Part shown: piece after piece, positions 6,986 to 15,758 of the stretch
How the letters are laid out: the number at the start of each line of letters is the position of its first letter
Position numbering within the stretch: position 1 is the stretch's first letter
Origin: Ruminococcaceae bacterium UBA1865
Lineage (GTDB): Bacteria > Bacillota > Clostridia > Oscillospirales > Acutalibacteraceae
Length of the DNA: 19,474 nucleotides
NCBI GenBank assembly: GCA_002338255.1
Contig: DDHX01000064.1
Span: 64,724-84,197, forward strand
Direction: 5' to 3'
Notes under the pieces: generated by a model
Database searches by the model: none
What the model was told of the DNA's origin: nothing
Seen by the model: the letters and a program-made list of their open reading frames with translations, nothing else
Program-made: the position numbers and the translations under genes

Positions 6986-7804
6986 GTGGGATATTATGTT
7001 ACTGTGGAACCCAACGTAAATGTATTTGTTGAAGATTTAAACCCAGCCGGTAATAAAACTATTTTATTTGTCCACGGCTGGCCCGGAGACCACAATCTGT
7101 TTGAATATCAGCTAAACCAGTTACCAAAGCTGGGATATCGCTGCGTTGCAATAGACTGCCGAGGCTTCGGTTTGTCCGATAAGCCTTGGGGTGGCTACGA
7201 TTATGACCGATTAGCTGATGATATTAGGATTGTCGTTGATGCCCTACAATTGCAAAATTTTACCCTAAGCGGCCATTCTACGGGAGGTGCAATTTGCATC
7301 CGCTACATGGCTCGACACAATGGCTACGGAGTATCGAAGTTAGCTCTCTTTGCCGCGGCGGCTCCCAGTCTGATTCAGCGACCCTATTTTCCTTATGGAC
7401 TGCAAAGACAGGCCGTGATAGATATTATTCAAGGCACATACAAAGATCGGCCTAAAATGCTGCAAGACTTTGGAAATATGATTTTCTTTAATCATGTAAG
7501 CATGCCATTCTCTGACTGGATTTTTCAATTGGGGTTACAAGCGGCCAGTTGGTCAACCGCCGCAATTGCAAACACTTGGTTGGACGAGGAGAGACTATTT
7601 AATGATCTGACGACAATTAATGTTCCTACATTAATTCTTCACGGTCTGGATGATCAGGTATGCCTGTTCCCTCTGGCTATTGCGCAGAATAAAGGAATTC
7701 GAAGTTCAAAACTCGTACCGTTTAAACAGTGCGGCCATTTTTTGTTCTATGACCAGATGAATCAGTTCAATAAAGAATTAGTAGATTTTACTCAAAATGA
7801 ATGA
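6986..7804 (+). CDS. alpha/beta hydrolase (chloroperoxidase/esterase-like)
   Basis: A soluble 272-residue serine hydrolase of the alpha/beta fold. The oxyanion segment is HGWPG (30-34). The nucleophile elbow is GHSTGG (96-101) with Ser98. The acid is Asp222 or Asp223 in HGLDD, and the catalytic His is His251 in CGHF. The order and spacing match the non-haem haloperoxidase/esterase group, and DCRGFGLSDKPWGGYDYD (57-74) is typical of it. The substrate cannot be told from sequence. The start is GTG 6986, six bases after GGAGGT; length is normal. It is a single-gene unit with its own terminator at 7822-7867. Confidence 0.9.
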   Translation: MGYYVTVEPNVNVFVEDLNPAGNKTILFVHGWPGDHNLFEYQLNQLPKLGYRCVAIDCRGFGLSDKPWGGYDYDRLADDIRIVVDALQLQNFTLSGHSTGGAICIRYMARHNGYGVSKLALFAAAAPSLIQRPYFPYGLQRQAVIDIIQGTYKDRPKMLQDFGNMIFFNHVSMPFSDWIFQLGLQAASWSTAAIANTWLDEERLFNDLTTINVPTLILHGLDDQVCLFPLAIAQNKGIRSSKLVPFKQCGHFLFYDQMNQFNKELVDFTQNE

Positions 7805-7821
7805 TCTGACATGCAGTAACA

Positions 7822-7867
7822 AAAGCCCTCCCAACCGGAATGGCTGAGAGGGTTGATTTTTTATTTT
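7822..7867 (+). terminator. terminator of the hydrolase gene
   Basis: A 13-position stem with two mismatches (AGCCCTC...GAGGGTT, about 7823-7853) is followed by GATTTTTTATTTT. It starts 18 bases after the stop codon. Confidence 0.85.
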
Positions 7868-8021
7868 AAAGATGGGATGGAGCTAACTTGAATAATTTTG
7901 TATAAGTACAGGTTAATCGGATTAAAGAAATTTAACAGTTCGAGAGAAATAAATTATATGGATAAAATAGCCTTATTGGTTGGTGAATTATAGCTAATTC
8001 TACAAACTATTTCAATTAACA

Positions 8022-8050
8022 TTGACATTCTTCGACTAATTATTTATTAT
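8022..8050 (+). promoter_or_regulatory. promoter upstream of the peptide ABC operon
   Basis: TTGACA (8022-8027), a 17-base spacer and TATTAT (8045-8050) form a good sigma-A promoter. Transcription would begin near 8057, only a few bases before a terminator hairpin. Confidence 0.65.
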
Positions 8051-8062
8051 AATTATAGAACT

Positions 8063-8102
8063 GGGTAAGGGGGCTCTTGGAGGAGTGTACCTTGCCCTTT
8101 TT
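8063..8102 (+). terminator. early terminator or attenuator in the operon leader
   Basis: GGGTAAGG (8063-8070) pairs with CCTTGCCC (8090-8097) with one G-U pair, and TTTTT (8098-8102) follows. It lies about 10 bases after the predicted start of transcription and about 200 bases before the first gene, so full-length mRNA needs read-through or another promoter. Confidence 0.6.
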
Positions 8103-8298
8103 ATAATTAGAACCATAGTTTCTGATTTAATGCGCGTCTTTAAGTTAAATTGGGGAACAGGCTATAATTAATCAGCTTTGGGAAAGTGGAAAGAGCATTT
8201 AATAATGAATTCCAGAAATACAAGTAGAATAAATGTTATTATTTGTATCATGAACCTTATCTCACTGACTGGAAAACAAAATAGGGGGATTTAATGAA

Positions 8299-9897
8299 AT
8301 GACCAGAAAATTAGTCACTAAATTATTGGCAGTCTCGTTAGCAATCGGCGTGCTTTTCACAGGGTGCTCAAACGGTAGCGGCACATCTGCTGCCAGTGGC
8401 TCCACATCAGCGCCAACAGCCAGCGCCACCAAGTCAGATACTTTTACTTATGCCATTCCGGGTGATCCAGGTAACTCCGTTAACGTAATGACAACGGGGG
8501 ATCGTTACGGGTTGATGACAGTTAAAATGCTGTATTCCCCTCTTTATATTGTGAATCCAGATGGTATTGAGTATGATCTGGCGGAGAGCATGACCCCATC
8601 AGCAGACCACCTTACTTATACTGCAAAACTTCGTAAAAATGTAAAATGGAGCGACGGGCAGCCGCTTACCGCAGATGACGTTGTGTACACCTTTAATGAA
8701 ATGGAAAAGGAATCAAACGCGGGCTGGGCATACGGCCAGTTGATGTTTGGCGATAAGATGGTAGAAGTGACAAAGGTGGATGACTACACCGTCCAGTTCA
8801 AATTACCAATCGTCAGTTCCAGTGCTGTGGAGATGTTCTCACAGATATTTATTATGCCTAAGCATATTTATGAAGGCTCCACCAATTTTGAAAACAATCC
8901 CAAAAATGCAACTCCGGTTGGGAGCGGCCCTTATAAGTTGGCCGAATATAAGGCTGGCCAATATGTTAAATTTGTTGCGAATGATGATTATTTTTTAGGC
9001 AAGTCTAAAATTAAAAATATCATATTCCGCATTGTTGAAAACGCGAACACGGCTAAGATTGCATTGCAGAAGGGTGAAGTTGACGCTGCGCTGGTTCAGC
9101 CTTCCGATGTAAAAGACCTGAAAAATGATACAAACCTTACATTAAAGCCTTATAGCGAAGGCCGTGTCGGCTATATGATGGTAAATACCAACACTGATAA
9201 TACGAAAAATCAAAAGATTCGTCAGGCGGTTTTCTTTGCCTTGAACCGCGACCAGATGAATAAGACAGCGTTTCTCACGAATGACTATTATGCAAATGTT
9301 TATACATTCCTGCCGCCAAGCAATCCGTGGGCTTCAACGAATGCGGAAAAGTATGAGCAGAACGTCGATAAGTCAAAGCAGCTTTTACAGGAAGCCGGTG
9401 TGTCAAACATCAGCCTGAAACTTGGGTATTCCGGCAACGATGCTGTGCAGCAGAAACAGGCAGTGCTAATCCAGCAGCAGCTTGCTGCAGTTGGAATAAA
9501 GCTGGAACTGAGTGGTGCCGACTCCACCGCTTTATCCAATGAAATGAAGAAAAAAGGAACCACAAAGTATGACCTCTATCTGAACGGATATATCATGGGA
9601 ATTGACCCGGATACGTATTCAAGCTTGTTTATTTCAGGCAGCCCTTCTAACTATTCCTGGCTCAAGGATGCAAAGGTTGATGAGCTGTTTTCAAAAGGAA
9701 AAATTGAAACCAACGATAATAACCGCAAAAATATTTACGCTGATTTACAGAAGCAGCTTCAGGATGATGCTGTGATTTATCCGATTTGCGACAATAAAAA
9801 GATTTTGGCTATTAAATCGAATATAGCGGGAATTGATGAAGCAAAACTGGTCTCTGTTTATTCCTTTGGCGACATGTCCAAATTGTATTACAAATAA
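8299..9897 (+). CDS. peptide ABC transporter substrate-binding lipoprotein (SBP family 5)
   Basis: The extracellular receptor of a dipeptide/oligopeptide-type importer. The 532-residue protein begins with a lipoprotein signal: charged MTRK, a hydrophobic stretch and lipobox LFTGC with the modified Cys at 23. A Ser/Thr/Ala-rich linker follows to about residue 50. The rest is a family 5 solute-binding domain, with KLRKNVKWSDGQPLTADDVV as a clear family signature and the usual C-terminal part with SSLFISG. The start ATG follows GGGGGA at nine bases; an ATG five bases earlier is stopped at once. It heads the transporter operon and is separated from the permease genes by a terminator-like hairpin (9921-9952). 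Peptide is the likely ligand, though nickel or other small molecules also occur in this family. Confidence 0.93.
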   Translation: MTRKLVTKLLAVSLAIGVLFTGCSNGSGTSAASGSTSAPTASATKSDTFTYAIPGDPGNSVNVMTTGDRYGLMTVKMLYSPLYIVNPDGIEYDLAESMTPSADHLTYTAKLRKNVKWSDGQPLTADDVVYTFNEMEKESNAGWAYGQLMFGDKMVEVTKVDDYTVQFKLPIVSSSAVEMFSQIFIMPKHIYEGSTNFENNPKNATPVGSGPYKLAEYKAGQYVKFVANDDYFLGKSKIKNIIFRIVENANTAKIALQKGEVDAALVQPSDVKDLKNDTNLTLKPYSEGRVGYMMVNTNTDNTKNQKIRQAVFFALNRDQMNKTAFLTNDYYANVYTFLPPSNPWASTNAEKYEQNVDKSKQLLQEAGVSNISLKLGYSGNDAVQQKQAVLIQQQLAAVGIKLELSGADSTALSNEMKKKGTTKYDLYLNGYIMGIDPDTYSSLFISGSPSNYSWLKDAKVDELFSKGKIETNDNNRKNIYADLQKQLQDDAVIYPICDNKKILAIKSNIAGIDEAKLVSVYSFGDMSKLYYK

Positions 9898-9920
9898 ATT
9901 GGATACTTGATTCTATGTGG

Positions 9921-9952
9921 AGACGTTCTATCGTTTATGATGGAACGTTTTT
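9921..9952 (+). terminator. intercistronic terminator after the binding-protein gene
   Basis: A 12-bp stem (9921-9932/9939-9950) with one or two G-U pairs and loop GTTTAT is followed by TTTTT. It lies between the binding-protein and permease genes. A leaky terminator here would leave the receptor mRNA in excess over the permease/ATPase mRNA. Confidence 0.7.
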
Positions 9953-10003
9953 CCATACTTGAACTAAATCTAAAATGTCGAAGAAAGGGACAGGTGACGA
10001 TTC

Positions 10004-10957
10004 TTGGTAAGGTATATTGGAAAACGACTACTGCAAGCCATTCCCCTGCTCTTGATTATTACCGTAATTGTATTTTGCATGATCCATTTTGCTCCCTACG
10101 ACGCAATTGACGCCATGACAAGTCCTCAGATGTCCGCGCAAACCGTACAACAGATCAAGGCAAAATACGGTTATGATAAACCGGTTTTTGTGCAGTACCT
10201 TTTATGGATAAAAGGAGTTGCAACTGGTAACTTCGGCTATTCCATTGTAACGCATCAAAGTATTTCGAGCGATTTAGCCGCTCGGATTCCAGCTACAATG
10301 CAGTTGGTAATACCGTCTTATCTTGTGGCTTTTCTGCTCTCCATTGTACTTGGTCTGGCGAGCGGGTCACACAAGGGAAAATGGTTGGATAAACTGATTG
10401 ACGGTCTGTGTTCTATTGGCATTGCAACCCCTCCGTTCTGGCTCGCAATGATTCTTATCTTCTTCTTGGGGTACCAGTTTAATCTTCTTCCCATCCTCGG
10501 AATGCATACCATTGGAATGGAAAATTCTTTTCCTGACTATCTTGCACATTATATCATGCCCTTTATTGTGATGGTGATTGCGTTCCTGCCGGATTTGACC
10601 CGGTATGTGAGGTCATCCACGATTGGGCAGTTGTCAGAAGACTATGTGGTCGTGCAGAAAGCGTTCGGTGCTTCCCGCTTTGAAATCCTTTCAAAACATG
10701 TTGCAAAAAATGTGCTTCTGCCGATTATCACCAAATTCGGAATGATGCTTCCGATGCTCGTAACAGGTGCCATCATTATTGAAACTGTGTTCAGTTGGCC
10801 CGGGGTCGGTCCCTATTTTGTCAAGGCAATTCAGGGGATGGATTATCCTGTTGTAATGGCTATTTTAATTCTTTCTTCCGCGCTTGTAATTTTGGGTAAT
10901 CTATTGTCAGATATTCTTTACTGTGCAACGGATCCACGAATTCGGGAAATGAGGTGA
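10004..10957 (+). CDS. peptide ABC transporter permease (DppB/OppB type)
   Basis: One of the two membrane subunits of the importer, 317 residues. It starts with a membrane helix (about 9-30) and the family N-terminal pattern ending HFAPYD. It then has a periplasmic-side loop and five more helices (about 100-120, 138-156, 182-200, 240-262, 284-306). The EAA loop that docks on the ATPase is at about 217-235 (KAFGASRFEILSKHVAKN). The C-terminus YCATDPRIR is the usual family ending. The start is TTG 10004 with AGGTGA (9992-9997) six bases ahead; there is no better start. Its stop overlaps the start region of the next permease gene, which shows tight coupling. Confidence 0.93.
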   Translation: MVRYIGKRLLQAIPLLLIITVIVFCMIHFAPYDAIDAMTSPQMSAQTVQQIKAKYGYDKPVFVQYLLWIKGVATGNFGYSIVTHQSISSDLAARIPATMQLVIPSYLVAFLLSIVLGLASGSHKGKWLDKLIDGLCSIGIATPPFWLAMILIFFLGYQFNLLPILGMHTIGMENSFPDYLAHYIMPFIVMVIAFLPDLTRYVRSSTIGQLSEDYVVVQKAFGASRFEILSKHVAKNVLLPIITKFGMMLPMLVTGAIIIETVFSWPGVGPYFVKAIQGMDYPVVMAILILSSALVILGNLLSDILYCATDPRIREMR

Positions 10958-10962
10958 TCGGT

Positions 10963-11817
10963 GTGGAGAAACACAGAAGAATAAAAAATATGTTCTATGC
11001 TTTAAAGCATGATAAAGTTGCGATTTTTTCGGTCATATTCTTGGTGTTTATTATCTTATTGTCCATCTTTGCATTCTTAATCCCAACTGATCCGAATGCA
11101 ATTGATCCGGAAAATATGCTGAGTGCACCAAGTGCGCAGCATTGGTTTGGCACGGATGAAGTTGGCCGTGATTATTTAATACGTACCATTTACGGTGGGA
11201 GGGTATCGCTGCTCGTTGGCGTTCTGGCTATGATGACCAGCACAGTCATCGGGGTTGGCGTCGGAACGGCTGCAGGATACTTTGGGGGATTAGTCGATAA
11301 TATTTTAATGCGTATTGTGGACGTGCTTTCCTCCATCCCGTGGATGATTCTGATTACTGTAGTCAGCATTCTTCTCAAGCCAGGCCTTCAAACCATCATT
11401 CTTGTAATCGGACTTTTTACCTGGATGGAAATTGCCCGACTTGTTCGAGCGGAGACCTTGTCAGTAAAAGAACGCGAATTCGTGATGTATTCGGATTTTA
11501 TTGGGACATCTTCCTTTCATATTGTGATGCGGCATGTAATTCCGTCGGTGCTTCCCACTATTATTATTTCTGCAACAACAAGCATTGCGAACGCGATTAT
11601 GACGGAATCTTCACTGAGCTTTCTGGGACTCGGGATTCAACAGCCCATGTCCTCATGGGGAAGCTTGCTGCAGGATGCGCAAGGAAATCTGCAAAACGCA
11701 TTATATATGGCTCTCCTTCCAGGTATTCTGATTATTTTGACGGTGTTTTCCTTTAATAAAATCGGGGATATTCTGCGCGTTTTGATAGAACCAAAAGTTA
11801 CGGCAGGTGATGAATAA
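10963..11817 (+). CDS. peptide ABC transporter permease (DppC/OppC type)
   Basis: The second membrane subunit. It has a cytoplasmic N-terminus, a first helix near residue 25-45, the family text HWFGTDEVGRDYLIR, and four or five further helices. Its EAA loop contains DFIGTSSFHIVMRHVIPS. The gene can start at GTG 10954, overlapping the upstream stop by four bases, or at GTG 10963. I prefer 10963 (284 residues) because GAGGTG (10951-10956) is six bases ahead of it; the longer form adds only three residues. Its stop shares a base with the ATG of the next gene (TAATG). It pairs with the DppB-type subunit to form the channel. Confidence 0.92.
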   Translation: MEKHRRIKNMFYALKHDKVAIFSVIFLVFIILLSIFAFLIPTDPNAIDPENMLSAPSAQHWFGTDEVGRDYLIRTIYGGRVSLLVGVLAMMTSTVIGVGVGTAAGYFGGLVDNILMRIVDVLSSIPWMILITVVSILLKPGLQTIILVIGLFTWMEIARLVRAETLSVKEREFVMYSDFIGTSSFHIVMRHVIPSVLPTIIISATTSIANAIMTESSLSFLGLGIQQPMSSWGSLLQDAQGNLQNALYMALLPGILIILTVFSFNKIGDILRVLIEPKVTAGDE

Positions 11818-12830
11818 TGGAAGAGAATAAAAATTTATTGACGATACGTGATTTACATACGATTTTTCACATTCGGAATACCAATATTGAAGCGGTTCGT
11901 GGAATTGATCTCGATGTTGGATATGGCGAAATCGTAGGAATTGTAGGGGAATCCGGAAGCGGAAAAAGCGTAACAATGAAATCAGTTATGGGAATTCTGC
12001 CGGATAACACGACGATCAATGCAGAAAAGCTTGTATTTGACGGAGCAGACCTGCTCAGCATGTCAGAAAATGAGCGTCGTAAACTTCGTGGCTGCAGTAT
12101 GGGAATGATATTTCAGGATCCAATGACTGCGCTTAATCCGCTGAAAAAAATTGGATTTCACCTTGAGGAAGTACTGATGCGGCACTGCAATATTAGCCGC
12201 GCCGAAGCAAAAAAACAAGCTATTGAGGTCCTTGAAAAAGTTGAAATCCCATGCCCTGAAAAAAGGCTGGAGCAATATCCCCATGAGTTTTCAGGCGGAA
12301 TGAGACAACGCGTATTGATTGCAATGGCACTGGCCTGCCAGCCAAAATTGCTGATTGCCGACGAACCAACCACGGCGTTGGATGTGACGATTCAGGCCCA
12401 GATTTTGGAGCTTCTGCAAAAACTGCAAAAAGAAGAAAGAATGTCAATTATTCTAATTACTCATGATTTGGGAGTGGTCGCAAGCCTCTGTGATCGGATT
12501 GCAGTTATGTACGGCGGACTCATTATGGAAACAGGAACAACCGATCAGATTTTTTACAAAACCAGGCATCCTTACACGCAAGCGCTGCTGAACGCCATTC
12601 CAAAACCGAATACACAATTAAAGAAACGGTTAGAGCCAATTCCGGGAAGCGCTCCTTCACTTGCCCATCCGCCCGCCGGATGCCCGTTCGCACCGCGTTG
12701 TACTTTTGCAATGCCGGAGTGCAGAACCAGTATTCCTGCCTATCAGCAGTTTGAGGACGGTCAGAAATCCATGTGCTTTCTGCGGGAAATTGATGCTCAA
12801 AAACTTGCGGGAGAAGGTGAGCTGAAATGA
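11817..12830 (+). CDS. peptide ABC transporter ATPase (DppD/OppD type)
   Basis: A cytoplasmic ATPase subunit, 337 residues, that powers import. Walker A is GESGSGKS (44-51). The Q-loop glutamine is Q100. The signature is SGGMRQR (159-165), Walker B is LLIADEP (178-184), and the switch histidine is H216. After about residue 255 comes the oligopeptide-type C-terminal extension. It has four Cys (C289, C295, C302, C320) in the spacing that in related peptide ATPases binds an iron-sulfur cluster. ATG 11817 overlaps the upstream stop, and AGGTGA lies ahead. The 3' end overlaps the next ATPase gene by four bases (ATGA). Confidence 0.95.
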   Translation: MEENKNLLTIRDLHTIFHIRNTNIEAVRGIDLDVGYGEIVGIVGESGSGKSVTMKSVMGILPDNTTINAEKLVFDGADLLSMSENERRKLRGCSMGMIFQDPMTALNPLKKIGFHLEEVLMRHCNISRAEAKKQAIEVLEKVEIPCPEKRLEQYPHEFSGGMRQRVLIAMALACQPKLLIADEPTTALDVTIQAQILELLQKLQKEERMSIILITHDLGVVASLCDRIAVMYGGLIMETGTTDQIFYKTRHPYTQALLNAIPKPNTQLKKRLEPIPGSAPSLAHPPAGCPFAPRCTFAMPECRTSIPAYQQFEDGQKSMCFLREIDAQKLAGEGELK

Positions 12831-13801
12831 ACGAGACGCTGATTGAAGTTAAAAACCTGAAAAAGTACTTTGCCACAAAAAACTTTTTTGGTGGAAACAA
12901 ACACGTTGTAAAAGCAGTTGATGATGTTTCTTTTACCATTCGCAAAGGGGAAACATTCGGTCTGGTGGGAGAATCCGGATGCGGAAAGTCAACGCTTGGG
13001 CGTACCATCATCAGGATGTATGATGTAACGGACGGCGATATATTGTTCGACGGTACCAATATCGCCCGACTGGAAAAGAAACAACTTGGCGTATACCACA
13101 GAAAAATGCAGATTATTTTTCAAGATCCTTATTCCGCGCTGAACCCGTCCATGAATGTCGGTGAAATTATTAATGAACCGCTGCTGTTGGACAAAGAGAT
13201 GTCGTCTAAGGATCGAGAAAATAAAATTGTGTCTCTGCTGGAGAAAGTCGGCATGAAAAAGGATGACATGGAACGATTTCCTTATGAATTCAGCGGCGGC
13301 CAGCGGCAGCGTATTGGGATTGCGAGGGCACTGTCAACCAATCCGGAGTTTATTTTGTGCGACGAGCCAATTTCCGCGCTTGACGTTTCTATTCAAGCTC
13401 AGGTTGTCAATTTGCTGGAGGATTTTCAGCAGGAGATAGGAGTTCCGTATCTGTTTGTAGCGCATGACCTTTCTATGGTGCGGCATATTTCCCACCGTAT
13501 TGGTGTTATGTATCTGGGTAATCTGGTCGAAATGGGCGACTGCGACGATGTTTATGATCATCCTCTGCATCCGTACACACAGGCGCTGCTTTCAGCCATT
13601 CCAATTGCAGATCCTCAAAAAGCGAGGAGTTCAACGCGTCAGATTATAGGGGGCAACATACCCAGCCCAATGGATGTCCCGTCCGGCTGTAGGTTCCACA
13701 CCCGCTGTCCTTATGCGAAGCCAATCTGCTCCGAGGTTGCGCCTGAATCGAAGGAATGCGAAAAAGGGCATTTTACCTCCTGTCATTTGTATGACGAATA
13801 A
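12827..13801 (+). CDS. peptide ABC transporter ATPase (DppF/OppF type)
   Basis: The partner ATPase of the heterodimer, 324 residues. Walker A is GESGCGKST (48-56). The Q-loop is IIFQD (96-100). The signature is SGGQRQR (156-162), Walker B is FILCDEP (175-181), and the switch histidine is H213. The C-terminal extension carries C288, C294, C301 and C319 (plus C311), again a four-Cys cluster like that of its partner. It overlaps the upstream gene by four bases and is followed after 32 bases by the desulfidase-like gene, with no terminator between. That spacing places the enzyme in the same transcript. Confidence 0.95.
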   Translation: MNETLIEVKNLKKYFATKNFFGGNKHVVKAVDDVSFTIRKGETFGLVGESGCGKSTLGRTIIRMYDVTDGDILFDGTNIARLEKKQLGVYHRKMQIIFQDPYSALNPSMNVGEIINEPLLLDKEMSSKDRENKIVSLLEKVGMKKDDMERFPYEFSGGQRQRIGIARALSTNPEFILCDEPISALDVSIQAQVVNLLEDFQQEIGVPYLFVAHDLSMVRHISHRIGVMYLGNLVEMGDCDDVYDHPLHPYTQALLSAIPIADPQKARSSTRQIIGGNIPSPMDVPSGCRFHTRCPYAKPICSEVAPESKECEKGHFTSCHLYDE

Positions 13802-13833
13802 ATGTTGAGTATAGAAAGGTCGGATAGAACAGT

Positions 13834-15108
13834 ATGGGATTAACAACAAAAATGCGACAGACATTTCTGAAAATATTACGTGAAGAACTTGTTCCTGCCA
13901 TGGGATGTACGGAGCCGATTGCGCTTGCCTACGCTGCCGCCAAAGCAAGAGAAATACTGGGGAAGCTACCGAAGCATGTGGTTGCCGAATGTAGCGGAAA
14001 TATTATTAAAAATGTAAAATGCGTGTTCATTCCGAATTCCGGGAATCTTCGCGGTATTTCCGCAAGCGTGTTGATGGGATTGGTAGCTGGCAATGCACAA
14101 AAAAAGATGGAAGTTCTTTCGGATGCAACCGAGCAGGATATTGAGAAAGTGCAAGAATTGCTGTCACAACCCAACTACTGTGAGGTAAGGCTTTTAGACA
14201 GTGAGATTCCCCTTCATATTCGAATTGAACTGTTTGACGCTGAAAATCATGTGTTGGTCGAGATTAAGCATTCCCATACCAATATTGTGCGAATTGAAAA
14301 GAACGATGAGGTTCTTCTTGAAGATAATTCTGTTACCACCAAAGAATCCGACGCCGATTACGGAATGCTTACTATTCAGCGGATTAAAGAGTATGCAGAT
14401 ACTGTGTCTTTAGAAGAAGTGCAGCCGTTGATTGACCGGGAAATCAGCTATAACATTAAGATTGCACAGGAAGGCCTAAGCGGAAAGTATGGACTCGGTC
14501 TGGGAAAAATCATTCTGGAAGTTTACCCGGATTCTGTTTTGACCCGTATGAAGGCCTACGCCGCGGCCGGTTCGGAAGCACGTATGAGCGGCTGTGAACT
14601 GCCGGTCATAATCAATTCAGGCAGTGGAAATCAAGGAATGGCATCTTCCATTCCTGTTATTATATATGCGCAGGAAAAAGGGTTTAATAAGGAAATTCTG
14701 ACCCGCGCGCTCGTGTTTTCCAATCTGCTTACCATTTTTCAAAAAAGCTATATAGGGCGTCTTTCAGCATTTTGTGGCGCCGTTTCGGCGGGCTGTGCGA
14801 GCGGCGCTGCTGTAACCTACATGGAACACGGTACACTGGAGCAGATTAGTATGACTGTTGATAATACGCTTGCTAATATTCCAGGCATCATCTGTGACGG
14901 AGCGAAAGCTTCCTGTGCTTCTAAAATTGTAACCAGTCTGGAAGCGGCTATGATGGCTCACTACCTTGCACTCAGGGGACGTGTTTATGAACCTGAATCA
15001 GGTATTTTGCAAAATCAGTCGGATGAAACCATCAGCTGTGTCGGTCTGATTGGTCGTGATGGAATGCGTCAGATCGATAAAGAAATTCTTAAAATAATGG
15101 TGAAATAA
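13834..15108 (+). CDS. L-cysteine desulfidase family protein (UPF0597, CyuA/YhaM-like)
   Basis: A 424-residue cytoplasmic iron-sulfur lyase of the serine-dehydratase-alpha-like/UPF0597 family. Members studied as L-cysteine desulfidase convert cysteine to pyruvate, ammonia and sulfide. The N-terminal motif is MGCTEPIALAYA with Cys25. Further conserved parts are NSGSGNQG (261-268), CGAVSAGCASGA from Cys314, and CDGAKASC with Cys354 and Cys361. Cys314, 354 and 361 (spacing 40 and 7) fit the expected cluster ligands, and Cys25 the family's N-terminal Cys. The ATG has only a weak AAAGG ahead, so translation may depend on upstream coupling. It is the last gene of the peptide transporter operon. Serine or another beta-substituted amino acid is an alternative substrate. 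Confidence 0.88.
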   Translation: MGLTTKMRQTFLKILREELVPAMGCTEPIALAYAAAKAREILGKLPKHVVAECSGNIIKNVKCVFIPNSGNLRGISASVLMGLVAGNAQKKMEVLSDATEQDIEKVQELLSQPNYCEVRLLDSEIPLHIRIELFDAENHVLVEIKHSHTNIVRIEKNDEVLLEDNSVTTKESDADYGMLTIQRIKEYADTVSLEEVQPLIDREISYNIKIAQEGLSGKYGLGLGKIILEVYPDSVLTRMKAYAAAGSEARMSGCELPVIINSGSGNQGMASSIPVIIYAQEKGFNKEILTRALVFSNLLTIFQKSYIGRLSAFCGAVSAGCASGAAVTYMEHGTLEQISMTVDNTLANIPGIICDGAKASCASKIVTSLEAAMMAHYLALRGRVYEPESGILQNQSDETISCVGLIGRDGMRQIDKEILKIMVK

Positions 15109-15216
15109 TAAATGAATGTACGCCGTTATTTTATGGCTTTCAGGCAATAAAGTGTCCGCTCAAACTTACTCGTCATAGTCCCTGTCCACGTTATAAATTG
15201 AATTCAAAAATTAAAT

Positions 15217-15243
15217 AAGCCGCCCTTTTTTACAGGGCGGTTT
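15217..15243. terminator. terminator between the convergent desulfidase and sodC genes
   Basis: A 10-bp stem with one G-U pair (15217-15226/15234-15243) has loop TTTTTAC. The minus-strand side continues with TTATTTAATTTTT, so it mainly serves sodC; the plus side (TTTAAAA) is weaker. A closely similar hairpin occurs at 17270-17293. Confidence 0.7.
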
Positions 15244-15260
15244 AAAATGGAAATCGAATG

Positions 15261-15758
15261 TCATACATTGTGTACGATTTGGCCGCAAGCGATTTTGGTT
15301 CCGGAATTTCCTGACGGCTGGGTTGTAAAATCATCTGGCGACAAATGCACGATTACAGTGCGGCCGATGACTTCATTCACCAAGAACCGATCGGTGATAA
15401 ACATCATGAAGGCATATCCTTGATTTCCGAATAGCGGCGGCAAATCTCCTGCGTGTGCAGGATGCGGGCAATTGTTTGGATTATAGTGTTTACCTGCGCT
15501 TGCAAACGGATCTTCGGTATTTCCGGTGCATGAGCTTCCTTCGTGTATATGAAATCCGAATACGTCAGCTGAACATACTTCTGGCCCATGAGGAAGGCCG
15601 TGCACTTGTGCTATTAGCAGAACACCGTCAGATAACTGATAAAAGAAAACCATTCCATTAATATTAGGAAAGTTTGGGCTGCCTTTAACCGCGGCATGCG
15701 CATCCGGCGGCCTTTTCAATAAATTTTGCAATTGGTCGAATTGTGGTTCTAAATACAA
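15261..15758 (-). CDS. sodC: Cu/Zn superoxide dismutase
   Basis: Converts superoxide to oxygen and hydrogen peroxide. From the start chosen here the protein is 165 residues. All metal ligands are visible. Copper: His70 and His72 in GFHIHEG, bridging His91 in KHYNP, and His138. Zinc: His91, His99, His102 and Asp105 in CPHPAHAGD. The C-terminal signature GNSGTKIACG is present, and Cys77 with Cys158 can form the usual disulfide. The frame extends five codons upstream to TTG 15773, but that contains the GGGAGGTG ribosome site; TTG 15756-15758 lies seven bases after GGAGG. There is no signal peptide or lipobox, so it appears cytoplasmic, unlike most bacterial SodC. It is divergent from the 72-residue gene. 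Confidence 0.93.
   Translation of the reverse strand: MYLEPQFDQLQNLLKRPPDAHAAVKGSPNFPNINGMVFFYQLSDGVLLIAQVHGLPHGPEVCSADVFGFHIHEGSSCTGNTEDPFASAGKHYNPNNCPHPAHAGDLPPLFGNQGYAFMMFITDRFLVNEVIGRTVIVHLSPDDFTTQPSGNSGTKIACGQIVHNV

Larger units (their letters stand above)
7868..8298 (+). other. long upstream region of the peptide transporter operon
   Basis: There is no gene in about 430 bases. It holds a promoter (8022-8050) closely followed by a hairpin terminator (8063-8102). A second possible promoter has a perfect TATAAT at 8163-8168 and a poor -35. The ribosome binding site of the binding-protein gene is GGGGGA near 8284-8289. Such a long leader with an early terminator suggests attenuation, but the sensor is not recognised. 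Confidence 0.4.

Noticed and set aside
9907..10110. 67-codon plus-strand frame between binding-protein and permease genes
   Set aside because: It runs through the intercistronic hairpin and overlaps the permease start in another frame.
10318..12447. Minus-strand frames within the permease and ATPase genes
   Set aside because: Shadows of the transporter genes; all real motifs are on the plus strand.
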